Positions 46,401 through 56,480 of a DNA stretch of 64,000 nt are shown here, piece after piece. Both the position numbers and the translations under genes were made by a program. Source of the stretch: Rhyzopertha dominica (Eukaryota; Arthropoda; Insecta; Coleoptera; Bostrichidae). Below the pieces are notes generated by a model. That model had not been told where the DNA came from, made no database searches, and saw only the letters and a list, made by a program, of their open reading frames with translations. The stretch is from positions 49,695,092 through 49,759,091 of the forward strand of contig QCXZ01000138.1 in the NCBI GenBank assembly GCA_025024175.1, written 5' to 3'. Position 1 is the stretch's first letter. Each line of letters opens with the position of its first letter.

Positions 46401-47146
46401 TTTGATCAGCTGGAAAACCACGTTCTAGAAGCTTTTGTTAGTTTTACAGGAACGAAACCATGTTTACAATTTTTACTGCAGCTTTTGGTTATGTAGCAGT
46501 TTTTTCAGTTTTCCAAAAGTTTGCTTTTTGGTTTCTAATTTAACCCATTCATTTAGTCTGATATTTAAGAGTCTTTCTTTAGTAGCTGTTAAACTATTAA
46601 TTAACCGATGTGTGGCTATAGTTATAGTGAGACAGGACCGTAAAAGACTTACCTCTGTTGGATTTTTCCTAGTGTATAATATAAACCTCGTATTTATCAC
46701 AGATCTGGGTAGAGGGAACACATTGAATGGTCTGTTGATTAGGTGATACCAACTCCTGGTAATGTTCAGACATCCTAGTTCGTCGTAACACCTTGTCTCG
46801 TTTTCAACTACAAAGAATTAAAAAAATATGTTTCCTCCTTAAACTCAAGGTACATAAATTTGTACTTTCTACGACATAACATAACAAAATAGTGTTGCTT
46901 TTCCCGAAATGAAGGACACAAGTAACCATATGAGGCCTAATCCAAAAATCTTCATTTGAACTGTACTGATATTATATAACATTAAAAAACTATAGACATA
47001 ATTGTGTTATACTTACATGGTAACCATGGAATATTGACTTCTATCCTGTCTGACCTCGCCCAATTGAAGGGATCCAAAATACCACCGGCAACTATCTTTG
47101 CTAAGACAAACAGAATACATGCGATGCTGGTTTCAGTTAAGTTCAT
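34461..47146 (-). CDS. secreted pancreatic-type lipase with PLAT domain, 11 exons
   Basis: A neutral triacylglycerol lipase or phospholipase A1-type enzyme of the pancreatic lipase family, exported by a signal peptide ([20 protein letters not shown]). Exons: 47017-47146, 46653-46807, 45535-45648, 45040-45192, 40894-41031, 40730-40817, 39536-39647, 38631-38731, 38195-38395, 36390-36720 and 34461-34584. They total 1647 nt, or 548 residues, with every phase agreeing. Catalytic triad: Ser200 in GHSLG, Asp223 in GLDPAEP, His312 in ACNH. Calcium-loop residues in VRLDPSDA are kept, and a lid of about 20 residues lies between PGC and ACN. The oxyanion region reads FIIHGF. A PLAT domain fills about residues 400-515. 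Compared with vertebrate pancreatic lipase it has a basic C-terminal extension (KHEDDRR). An N at 34565 hides one residue. Introns hold many transposons. A further in-frame ATG upstream of 47146 is less likely because it would bury the signal peptide. Confidence 0.93.
34642..36019 (+). mobile_element. mariner-type element, family C copy 1, in lipase intron 10
   Basis: TA flanks both sides, with ends CAGGGTCACTACAAAGTATG at left and the reverse complement of CAGGGTCGCTACAAGGTATG at right. Inverted repeats continue inward (CAGCAGGATATTTCAG, TCTGTTC). Inside, a broken transposase starts [20 protein letters not shown] at 35020. The first catalytic motif reads FSHEATF where family members have FSDEATF. 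The sequence then jumps directly to RRGAIK and [15 protein letters not shown], so a central segment with the second Asp is deleted. It lies opposite in strand to the lipase. Inactive and internally deleted. Confidence 0.85.
35020..35640 (+). pseudogene. internally deleted mariner-type transposase (family C)
   Basis: N-terminal helix-turn-helix with [20 protein letters not shown] from 35020, then a shift after SVESSLNV and TRTKRR into another frame ([20 protein letters not shown]). His replaces the first catalytic Asp. The middle of the DDE domain is missing at about 35463. The C-terminal SPDLTPLDF motif is kept. Related copies: 55368-56410 and 62250-63076. Confidence 0.8.
36891..38035 (-). 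mobile_element. THAP-bearing, P-like element in lipase introns 9
   Basis: The left edge begins near GGGACCGCCAAACCGCG (about 36888). The right-end sequence (37822-38035, from CCATTAAACAGCACGCTCCT) recurs at 44414-44640. Left and right ends share inverted words around GTGACGTCA (36918-36926 and 37861-37869), followed by TGTAAA-like tracts. A THAP frame lies between them on the minus strand. THAP domain plus inverted ends recalls P-element-type transposons, but no P transposase core is found. Boundaries are approximate, and a domesticated-gene remnant is an alternative. Confidence 0.45.
37488..37787 (-). pseudogene. THAP zinc-finger domain frame
   Basis: Within this 99-residue frame, [20 protein letters not shown] starts a THAP domain; it goes on through [20 protein letters not shown] and ends with [12 protein letters not shown] domains bind DNA through C-x2-4-C, a middle stretch of 35-50 residues, and C-x2-H. 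The second Cys of the first pair appears as Tyr here (CCFVHGY, usual C-x-P-G-C), while the CxxH pair is intact. One zinc ligand is therefore lost unless a neighbouring Cys substitutes. No transposase domain follows in frame. It lies in a lipase intron on the same strand as the lipase. Confidence 0.55.
38870..39310 (+). repeat. satellite-like tandem repeat, two diverged units
   Basis: AATTCTACCCCAGTTTGATA occurs at 39086-39105 and 39245-39264, 159 bases apart. It is followed each time by C(C/T)AAACATGTCA, and each unit includes TCGAAAT, ACGAAAGGGG or ACAGAAGGGG, and TGCTGATAT or GCAGATAT. The first unit carries about 75 extra bases. The same family sits inverted at 10470-10770. Confidence 0.6.
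39885..40031 (-). mobile_element. about 145-bp MITE, family D copy 1
   Basis: Inverted ends: TATGCTGTGCTGTCTGC near 39903-39919 faces GCAGACAGCACGGCATA near 39989-40005. The whole unit in reverse complement matches 58371-58495, including TTTGGTATATA, CAGTTCTATG, GAGCTGT and CAGCGAAA. A short palindromic non-autonomous element. Confidence 0.65.
40037..40258. mobile_element. about 220-bp hairpin MITE
   Basis: Inverted repeats pair 40046-40098 with 40187-40255. ATGACAAATCCACCTAG near 40077-40094 faces CTAGGTGGCTTTGTCAT near 40195-40211, and GAATTTAGATG faces CATCTAAATTTT further out. No open frame. It directly follows the family D element. Confidence 0.6.
40259..40456 (+). repeat. dispersed repeat family A, copy 2
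   Basis: Matches 11511-11770 (see that entry). Its first 13 bases, GATACTATTAGAC, also occur at 39876-39888, on the other side of the two adjacent MITEs. Confidence 0.6.
41032..41930. other. lipase intron 4, left part, no feature
   Basis: AT-rich intron sequence between lipase exons 4 and 5 with no recognised gene or repeat. Confidence 0.4.
41940..42135 (+). other. possible 5' untranslated exon of a nested plus-strand gene
   Basis: GC-richer stretch inside a lipase intron on the opposite strand. It ends in ATGGAATAAT/GTAAGTG, a good donor at 42135. The TTCATTCAGTATAG near 41997 could hold an initiator (TCAGT). No coding content. Together with the exon at 43343 it could be the start of a gene whose other exons lie elsewhere. 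Confidence 0.25.
43343..43397 (+). CDS. possible first coding exon of a nested plus-strand gene
   Basis: Acceptor TTTTATTTGCAG at 43342 and donor CCATG/GTGAGTT at 43397 bound a 55-base exon. A nine-residue upstream frame (ATG 43352) stops at 43381, and the next ATG at 43383 (MASTM) is open to the donor in phase 0. No matching downstream exon was recognised. Weak evidence; the splice sites may be fortuitous. Confidence 0.22.
44160..44412 (+). pseudogene. Penelope-like RT fragment
   Basis: The frame [20 protein letters not shown] near 44270-44330 followed by [17 protein letters not shown] matches the GSPLSPVVANIFMEHFE motif of Penelope-like reverse transcriptases, in which the G is replaced by R. 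Only this motif remains, and the fragment abuts the P-like end copy at 44414. Confidence 0.55.
44414..44640 (-). repeat. second copy of the P-like element end
   Basis: Closely matches 37822-38035, starting at the same base (CCATTAAACAGCACGCTCCT) and keeping TTGACGTCACAAGTTGAATA and TTGGATAGAAG. A solo end or truncated copy. Confidence 0.7.
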
Positions 47147-50100
47147 CTTCTTGCACCGCAAGAGCATCGCTTTTTGGCGCACACCATATAGAACTGGTTT
47201 AGGCTGCCTCCCTTTGAAGCTTGGACCTTGGTACCGCTAAGGAACCTGCAAAACAAGCAGGTTTCACACAAGGTTCCAAAACTGCAATGTATTCGTTGAG
47301 GTCTCTATACAGTTTTAAAATATTCTTCATATTCGTATTATAACATATCCTTGAAAAGCTCCAAAGGATTGAAACAGGAAATTGACTATCGAGGTGTTAG
47401 AAAATTTATTCTTCTTCAAACCTTAAAAAATTAACTGATTGGGATCGTAAAATATTGATCAGAATAATGTCGCCAATTTTAGGTCTCATAACAGCATCGC
47501 AAGAGAATTAATTATTTAAGTTTAGTGGAAGTTTAATCAACACCAAATTATATGGCATAATAATACATAACATTAGGAGTACTGGTGTAATATTTACTTA
47601 ATAGGCAACCTCCTAATGAGGCNTTTTTTTACTTTCGTTTTTATTATTAAAAGGCTCATATTAGCTTTACCGTGTAACCATATGGTAACCGAAGTAGTGG
47701 ATCTTTGAAGCCTGAACATAAATCCACTTGTGAAATGTGGGGTTTCTCTTGCTTTGTATTGTGTTACATAAGATGCTCATGACACACTTATATGTTGATT
47801 ATATTACTCATAATCATTCGTATCGTGCAGATTATATAATTCGCTAATTGTTGGTAGAGTTAGACATGTCCAGTTTGCAGTATTATGTTGCGCAATGCAG
47901 CCTTCTGAACAATATGTCAATAGAGGAGGTGTGAAGTAGTTGCTTAAAGATATTTCCTGGAGTGGGTTGTTTAAAAAAAACAACCAAACATCATAATGGA
48001 TTTATGAGAAAATTCGTGGATAATTATTTACAAAAAAATACACATTTTTAGTGGAGCTAATAATTAAAAATTAGAAAACCTGAAACCAAATTGTATTTTT
48101 GTTTGTTTTGTTCAGGATCTGTCTTTGCCCCAAAGGATTATGCTCGTTTTTATCTCTTACTGGTTTACCTGCACCCTGTAACGTAAGTGTTGCTTGTACT
48201 TATAAGCCTTAAAGCGATTTTTAGTGTAAACCCATAGACACCTAACTCAATTCATTAAATAACAACTTCCCTCTGATAATTCGAAATCGTGGGACTAGGC
48301 ATAACATTTTAATATTCACAGCCGCATTCCAGACCTGAACATGCACTATTATGATATCATTTAATTCTTGCGTGGTATGGTGTAAGTTTTCACTTTCGCC
48401 AGAATTTGATTCAAGTATGGTCGAGCGTGGAATGCAAGTCACGACTGTTTCACACTGCAACGTGTTGTTATTGCAATTTGGGTCCAATTTGTAAATAGCT
48501 GTTTACAAGATTAACATTTATACATTTCCAATGTTCTACACTTTGCAATGCAACATTTCGGGTCATCAAGTTCTTACGTAATAAAAATTACGGTATCGTA
48601 GCAGCATTTGATAACAAAAATTAGGTTTTACGAAATGCATATACAGAAAGCCTTTACTGTCTTAAAAAACAGGCAGTGCCCGTCGTATTTAAAATTAATT
48701 CCATAAATATTTCGGAGATACTAATATATACAGACTAATAATAAGCATGAGAAATTTCTTCTATCCAAACTATAAGTGACAGGCACATAAAAATGATTAA
48801 CAAAACACGTAGCAATGTATTGAACATTTTGACTTACGCTTTTCGACAACATTGACGTTATTCAACAGTAATATAGAAGATGTAATGGTCACAGTAAATT
48901 CAATAAGTACTATGATAATTTTTCTACGTTAAGTTATTCTACTGCATTTTCTTTATGTAATGTCATTTCATATAAAATTTACAGAATTGTGGGAAACTAT
49001 TGAAACTTTTTTACCTGTTCTAATAAAAAAACACCCCCAAATAACACTGCAGGTCAGTGGTAGAGCTCAGAGGTATTATCAAGACTACCAACTAAATGTC
49101 TTATTTACTCCTGTACTTTGTTGGTACAGTTTAATTTTAAATGTGTTTGTGTGCTATCTATACTATATTTCCAAGAATTTGTTTTATCTGTTGCCTATAA
49201 AAAGATTAACGAACCGTGAAATAAATTAGTCGCCTCTTTATTGATGTTTCCCGGAAAAGTGATAATTGTTTACTTCCATCCAACATAATCGAAATATAAT
49301 TGCTGTATTAAAAGTTACTCCAATCAAAAGATTAGTAAAACTTCACAAAGGAAAATAGTTTCAATTCTTTTTTTATTCTACCAGTATTCGAAAATTGTTC
49401 TTAACGATGATTTTTATGAGAAGCTGCTATTTGTGAGTTTTCTGGTAAATATGTCCGTTATAGCTGTTGCATTGTGTGTAAATACACTTGAGATGTCTCC
49501 GTGATCACGATTTCTTTTGGTTCCTAAGAATATTAAAAAAAATCATAAGTATTTAAAAACGAATTCGTCATGTACCCTTTCGTTGAATTATAACAAGAGT
49601 AGGTACATTTTTTTAATAGAAAATGTGAAAAAAATGTGACTTGAAGTGGGAAATTTTTTAGATATCAGGTGTAAAAGATTATTTAACCCGATTTTGACAG
49701 TTGTTACAATTTTGCACTTGTTTTTATCTCCCTGCTAATTAGTCGCATGGGAATATTCAGTATTTTTAGATCATTAAATGGCTTAGTTATACTGAAGTGT
49801 AGCCTAAAAGGTATGGAATTTATTATTGTATCAAATCTAACCGTTGGTATGGTTGTGTGATTATTATGCTTGCAAGTTTTCGCAACAATGTTTGCAAGGA
49901 TAACTGTGTATATAATTATTTAGCAACAACATTCCTGAAGTTTTGTAAGATGAAATTTCTCATGGAAACAAACTATACTGTATATGAAGTAACTTCCAAT
50001 CCACAAGGAAAAGTTTTTTGTTTAGAAAAAACATGAAAATTATATTAATATTGTAGTCTAATTAAAAATAGCTTCAATGTGCTCTTGCCATTCCACAATG

Positions 50101-50900
50101 ATTTTGCTAAAAGAGAAATATTTAAGCTCTTTACTTTTATGTAATTAGTTACTTTGAATAGATCCGATAAAAATTTAGCTCTTGTGGATGATTGAGGCCT
50201 TAGAATTGGTAGAAAAAAATGTTAATAGTTTTGTCTGTTAGTGATGTACGTAAATATTTGGTGGTGTAAAACATAACTAAATTTAAGCTTGCAATATACA
50301 TCTGGTTATNATACGTATAATTAGTTCACAAATGCTACTTTGTGAGTAAGCAAAATGTGATTATATCCTANATTATTACACATACACATACTTGAATAGA
50401 ACTCAAGGACAACTAANTTTTACATAATATCATTGACTAATATATTGTATANTACAATTTTTGGGATGAAATTTATTTATAGCTTGAAGACAGGTGGTTC
50501 NTAGGTATATAACAACATTAGTAGANCTACAAGAGGAATTCCCAGTCTATATACAGAAAATTTTAATACTAAGGGATTCGAAATTATAAATGGGAAATAA
50601 TTTACCATCCTAAGATCCAAATAAATGCAAATAAGTAGATAATAACAATAAGATCTTGTTAAAGATTCTGTAGTACCCCCTTTTATTTACTTTAGGTGAT
50701 TAAGCAAAATCACATACCTCTATAAAACGCACTATTCGAAAACCACTAAAATATGTAACATCTTTTCACTCCCTTTCCTATTTGAAAAAAAAAGCCAAAT
50801 TTTCTGCTTGTCTTATGTAACAAAATCGAATCACTGGCACTAACCGATCGCGGTTCCACACTTCCGAAAAAACTTGAATACCTGTATGTTTGTTTACAAT
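47147..50900. other. gene-poor spacer upstream of the lipase
   Basis: AT-rich. Lipase promoter elements must lie near 47150-47300 but no TATA box could be fixed. Ambiguous bases cluster at 50310-50530. No other gene is supported. Confidence 0.35.
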
Positions 50901-50976
50901 CGGTGCAACTTACACCTGGCGCGCCTGATCGGTACTGACGGCAGTACCTGTCACATTTGTATACTGACCTAGACTC

Positions 50977-51302
50977 GTGGAGAAAGAAAAACCAGCTTCA
51001 GAGAGCATGGAGAGGACTGGAATCGCAGCCGGGCCTCCATTGGTCATATTAACCTTTCAGGAGAGCGTGTGCACGCGATCCGTTACACAAGCTCGAAAAC
51101 ATCGGTTATGCAAGGAAGAAATGNGAGAAAAGCTTTCTCTGGTGCTGGTGCACTCGCCGATGGTCACNGAGCGTCGGTCTCCAGTGCATTTGGCATGATT
51201 ATGCAGTTTGCTCAGAAACACACCGCGTTGTTCTATTCTATCGTCAGGTATCGGCACCATTTCATCTTTGATGACGGTTTTAAGNAACGAAAGGAAGAAC
51301 AA
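50977..51302. other. GC-richer stretch with unplaced open frames
   Basis: Both strands are open here for about 80 codons. The minus-strand frame (KDEMVPIPDDRIEQRGVFLS, then CTSTRESFS and SSLHNRCFRACVTDR) looks the more protein-like, but no family is recognised and four N bases interrupt it. May be an exon, a repeat or foreign DNA. Confidence 0.2.
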
Positions 51303-51837
51303 NCCTAACGTTCAATTTCTGAGGTTGTTGCTGGTGAACTTGATGCATGAGATGAGAGGATTTGTGTCACTCTAATATCGACGATTTGGTCGATGGATTT
51401 TGTAAAGATCAGTTCATCCATAATGATCTCAAAAACGCGATACATCCATCAAAACATCTTCCGTTTCTTGTTTCCATGAATGTCTCCAATGATTCCAATA
51501 CGTATTTATGTCGACAATTCTTCTTGGATGATTTGCATTAAACATACGAGCAGTAGATCTAGCACATTACAGACCTACTAATATAAAGTTCTTTCTTGTA
51601 GTGTCTAAACCATCGTTAGATTTAAACAGACTCGTTGCCACTTTACCAGGTAATTAAGTGAAAGTCAAAATCAGTAAGACGAATAAATTTAGTCTAAACT
51701 AAACTAGTGGTGTCAACAAAGGTACCAGTAAATGAACACTGTCCATTGTGGACTTATTTCGAGTGCGATAGATAGTTCTTTATACGTGAAAGACCTTTTC
51801 TAGATACATAAGTTGTCACAGTACAAAAGTATGTATT

Positions 51838-52690
51838 CATGATAATAATAATAATAATATAGTTTATTCAATCCAACAGACGCGATCCACAATGGATACA
51901 AAATATCAACGTTTTTACATATGTCGTTGTGACATCTAATCATGTTACTTACAGGTGTATTAAAGTTTTGGTTAGTGCTGGAAAACAGGTTCAAAAGTCA
52001 AGTTATATCTCGAATTAGGTCTAGGTACGCGAAAATTAATCTGTTGAACTAAGTTTGAACAATTGATATAACGATAAATTAATTTAAATAGAAATACATT
52101 ACATGATTCTGCGTTGGTACAAAGGCTCTAGTTTAAATTTTTGTAAGTAGTAGTTCATTAAGGATACGCCTTATGCTTAATAAAATATAGATATTTTCAA
52201 GACTTTATTTTAACCCATTCTATAGCTGCAATATGAACTGCATAACTTGGATCACAAATCACTGAACAATATTCCAATTTACTTCTTACAACAGAAAAAG
52301 TAGTTTTATTAAACATTCAACATTACTGAACTCTCTGGTATTCATGACAATAATACCCAGCATCTTGTAAGCTTGCGCGCATACCGATATGTAACGGGTT
52401 TATGCTTTTTAGTAAAACTAATTACCTTGCATTTGGCCACATTGATGCTTTCTTTTTAATACACCACAAATTAAAATTGTTTAAGTCCATTTGCAAAATT
52501 TGACAATCTTCACCGCAATCTATACATTTAGCAATTTTCTAATCATCAGCATAAACATAGATGACAACTAAATTGCGAAAGGGTATCATTAAAATACAAC
52601 AAGAATAATATAGGGCCTAGATTAGAGCCCTGAGCGACACCGCATCGATTATTGGCTAAAATTGCCTCAAATATTTTGGCGAAATTAGAT
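51838..52690 (-). mobile_element. non-LTR retrotransposon 3' half
   Basis: Minus-strand translation from about 52660 downward gives RCGVAQGSNLGPILFLLYFN (usual GVPQGSILGPLLFLLYIND), then a YADD-like site lost to stops, then KCKVISFTKKHKPVTYRYAR. Near the end it has RPNSRYNLTFEPVFQH and MSQRHMQKR. The element stops in a (AAT)n run at 51841-51860, the normal 3' tail of such elements. Many stops. The 5' half is missing, as expected from 5' truncation. Jockey/CR1-type. Confidence 0.75.
51841..51860. repeat. AAT microsatellite at LINE 3' end
   Basis: Run of ATA units, 20 bases, at the tail of the minus-strand LINE. Confidence 0.8.
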
Positions 52691-55049
52691 ATAATAAGCA
52701 GGATAAGCTCCTTGTAACTGCAAATCTTCCCTCTAAATAATACTCAAGAAACCCAGAGCATTTACTTGAACGTTATAGGATATTATACAATCATTGATTG
52801 GACCTGTTCGTTTTATTAAACAAGTAGTGTCCTCAACATAACTTTCTATCTAATGGCACTGTTTTATGGATGAATAACGATTCACCTTACAATGCAGATC
52901 ACTTTATTGCCAGTTATAAACAACACATGCTCTTTGTTGGTTATGTAAGAAACTTTATGGTAAAAAATTACAGGCTGTCTTAGAAAGTTATTTTTTGAAG
53001 AGCAACTGAAAAAAGATAATGTCGAATATCCAAAAGAATATTACTTATTGTACAATACGCAGTGTTACTTTTTAGTTCAGATACCTCTAATGTTGTGTAC
53101 CTTTATCTATCGAAAAAAGCTCATTGTAGCCCATTAAAATGTATTATTTTCATTATGTGGCTATTATATTATACTTAACAAAAAAGTTGTTTGCAAGACC
53201 CCTCATTTTTGTGAAAGCTTATCCCTATTTTGAGAAACTATTTCTGTAAGTATTCGTTAAAAGAAAATCTTTATCTATATTTTAAAATCACGCAAAGTCT
53301 GTCGTACACAGGCAGTTTTCACGTGGAATTAATTTGTTTTTGTGGAAGGATGCTTGAAAAGGAAGTGTAAACAAAATTATACCAGCACATAGCAAAACAA
53401 CAACCTGAATTAAATATCAAGAGAAAACAAAAAAAAAAACAAATTACAGATACAGTTGAATGTGTAGCTACTTCGAATATTTAAGTACAACGATACCTGC
53501 AAAAAGTGAAGCCGAAATGAGATCAAAGTGAGATTAGATCTTTGTGATATCAAAATACGTTTTTCGAAGAGCAAAGTAGAGAATATACCAAACAATAATT
53601 AAACCTACAGCAACATAATGCGTATGAGACGTAAACAAAAATGATAGAAAGGCAATGGAAATTTTCGAGAGGAAGATACTGAAAAGAATGGAAAAAGATG
53701 GGGGAATAAGGAAAAAACAAGACCAAACAGTAGATGGTTAGACCAGGTAGATATCTACAAACACTTGTAGTTTGAGGATGGTTAATACAGTAAACGTATT
53801 GCTGTATGACGTGACATTGGCATAATACTTCGAAAGTCGCTCAGACGTACAGTTTATGCTCATGTAACGCAAGAATTACATATCATTATCAACAATTCAT
53901 GTGAATAGCATAATCGGGGAAAAGTGCTCCACCGCTTTCACAAAGCCACGGTCAGTTGTGACAATCCCGAACGGAATAGGAAAGAGTTACACAATACGTA
54001 TAAATTTGACGGATCCTATTCATTATCTTTTCAACAATAATATACCAGGAAGCAGATTTTAACGAAGATACGTACAGGAAGAAAAACTTTTCGAGGCCTA
54101 GGTGACCGTGACTTTAAAACGTGCCTCGCGTGTGTGCAGATTTCTACAGCCGGTAATAACATCCCTGTCAGTTTAATTTTCGATTCTCCACCGAATTAAA
54201 CGCCTTAACGAGCGGCTAATTGCCGCAGCCCGACAATTTATTGTTTCTTTCACTTATTTATCACTGGGCATAGCAGATGTCAGTCGGTGATTTTCTATAT
54301 TCCACTTCCGCATTTTGCGTATGATCGGAGTTGCTTTCCAAGAGAGGCTTCACGAACAAGGAAGCGGGGTTGGCGTGATTTCCAACGCGAATGAAAAATT
54401 GCTTCATCANNCAGATGCTCATTGGTCGCTGTCACTTTGATGTTTTGCTAAATATCGTTTTTCAGCGACATTAATGCAATTAATGGGACGTTATTAAAGA
54501 AATTCGCTACAATACACACAAAAAAACTAATAACTTATTATGTTTATTTCTTCATAAATCACAAAAAACACTAATGCCAGTGTAGGAGATGCTCAAAAAG
54601 CTCGCCGCGAAACACTTACATGCTCGCAAAACCGTTTCTCCATTTTACTCATTGTAATTTTCTTCATGAAACTAATCATAACCAATAACCTGTAGAATTG
54701 TTACTTTGTGCATTTCTGTTATTTAGAAAATTATTCGGTATATGTATATTTTATGATAGTGGCAATTTTGGAACCTATATACCTTTGGTGCACATTAAGC
54801 CATAACATATACACTTAATAAAGTATGTCGGGTGAAAAGTTTTTGGAATATACAATGATGTTGTTAAAAATGAATCTCTTAGAATACACACTGCATCCCA
54901 ATGATTTTTTGCATCCTTCAGCTAAACCCAGAATAGAGTTTTAAAATTTATATAGTTACCTTTTTAGGGTTTACAAAAAAAATATTGGTACAGAAACTAC
55001 TTACAAGCTGCCATACGTTTGTGTTAGTTCAAATAGATTAAAATAGATA
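52691..55049. other. gene-poor spacer with a GC-richer island
   Basis: No gene is supported. 54090-54410 is GC-richer, with words such as GAATTAAACGCCTTAACGAG and GCTAATTGCCGCAGCCCGAC typical of conserved non-coding DNA near developmental genes. Two N bases at 54410-54411. Confidence 0.35.
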
Positions 55050-55054
55050 TACAG

Positions 55055-56480
55055 AGTATGGAACCAGCAGGATATTTCAGATTTTGTTCCTAATTTCAAA
55101 AATGTATCACACTTGTACAATTTATAGCTTCTGAGTTGAGAAAAGTGTAAATACAATAATTGAGCCTGACAAAGAACGAAAAGAATGAAAACATTTTGCT
55201 TTATCGCCAAAATGGACAAAAAAGCCAGGTATTACCATTTTTGCTTGACTGGTGATAATTTTCGTCTAGGTTGATAAATTTATTGCGAATCGGGTACCCT
55301 AAAAGTAAAAAGAAACATGATTGCGTGAAAAATGCAGCATTTTTCTGATTTACATTACAGAAGATGCTCAAAATGTTCCCCATTTACTTCTTTGCAGCCT
55401 CGAGTAAAAGTTTTCTAATGTACTTTGTAGCATATTTAGAGGTAAGTTCTGAATTTTTGCCCTGATTCGTCCTTTGAATATTTCTGCATTATGTGGCCGA
55501 GCAGCATAAATACGATTTTTCAGATACCCCCACAGGAAAAAATCAAGCGGCGTCAGATCAAGGGAACGTGCTGGACATTCTATCGCTCCGCGCCTACCAA
55601 TCCATCTGTCTGGAAATATCACATTCAAATATCCAGGAACGTTGACTGCAAAATGGAGCGGTGCACCTCCTTACTTAAACCATATCTGTTCATAAGGACG
55701 CGCAGCATTTTCACGATTAGGGAACAGGCGAATAAGTTCTGGTATAATGTGTTCGCGCAAGAGCTGTAAATACTTGATCGCATTCAAATTTCCAGCGATG
55801 AAAAAAGGCCCAATAATGTGCTCACCGATAATACCACACCAGACATTCACTTTCTTTCATCCAATGTGGATTTGTGTTCCACCAATATCCGCAATTGTGT
55901 CTATTCACTTTACTATTGAGGCAAAAAGTTGCTTCATCAGAAAATATAATCCAATTTAAAATGTTCCTATCTTCATCTATCATGTTCATAGCAGTTTCGC
56001 AAAATTCTATCCTACGATCGAAATCATCTTCGCTCAGTTCTTGTAATAAGTGAATTTTGTATGGATGAAATTTTTTCAAAATTTTTTGAACAGATCTTCA
56101 GCTAATATGGTGAGTGAGAGCACGCTGTTGCACGGAACACTTGGGATTCTCTTGCACATCTGAAAGGACATTCAAGCTACTTTCCGCACTCGTAGCGTCC
56201 TGGCTTTGATGATTTTTAATTGCGCCGGTTTCCTCAAAACGTTGCAATATTTTAATAACTGTTGATCTGGTTTCTGGTAACTGGTTCACGATCTTCATGA
56301 ATTGCATTGTAGAGTGCAACTACTTCCGAATAACTTCGCCTTCTATCTCCATAACCAATCATCCTCAAAATTTCGATGCGATCATGTTCAGTTAACTGAT
56401 GCATTGCAAATAACAAATTGAATGAAAATTATCACCAGTCACGAGGAATATATAGCACCTGGAGTTTTTGTTCTTCCCAT
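55055..56480 (-). mobile_element. mariner-type element, family C copy 2
   Basis: Begins at 55055 with AGAGTATGGAACCAGCAGGA, matching the family C end but lacking the CAGGGTC tip. It runs to about 56480 without a clear second end. On the minus strand it carries the N-terminal part ([20 protein letters not shown] near 56400-56340), FSDEATFCLN with the first catalytic Asp, and SLDLTPLDFFLWGYLKNRIY. The second Asp motif near 55650-55660 reads GGAP with a stop before it (family QDGAP). Longer than copy 1 because the central part is kept. Dead from frameshifts and stops. Confidence 0.85.
55368..56410 (-). pseudogene. family C transposase, near full length but broken
   Basis: Three frames cover most of the protein: from the [12 protein letters not shown] start at about 56405 through [54 protein letters not shown], to DRWIGRRGAIECPARSLDLT and a C-terminal end at 55368. 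It gives the best view of the family, with first Asp present, second Asp lost, and the last Asp of the LTPLDFF motif present (a DD-D rather than DD-E type). Confidence 0.8.
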
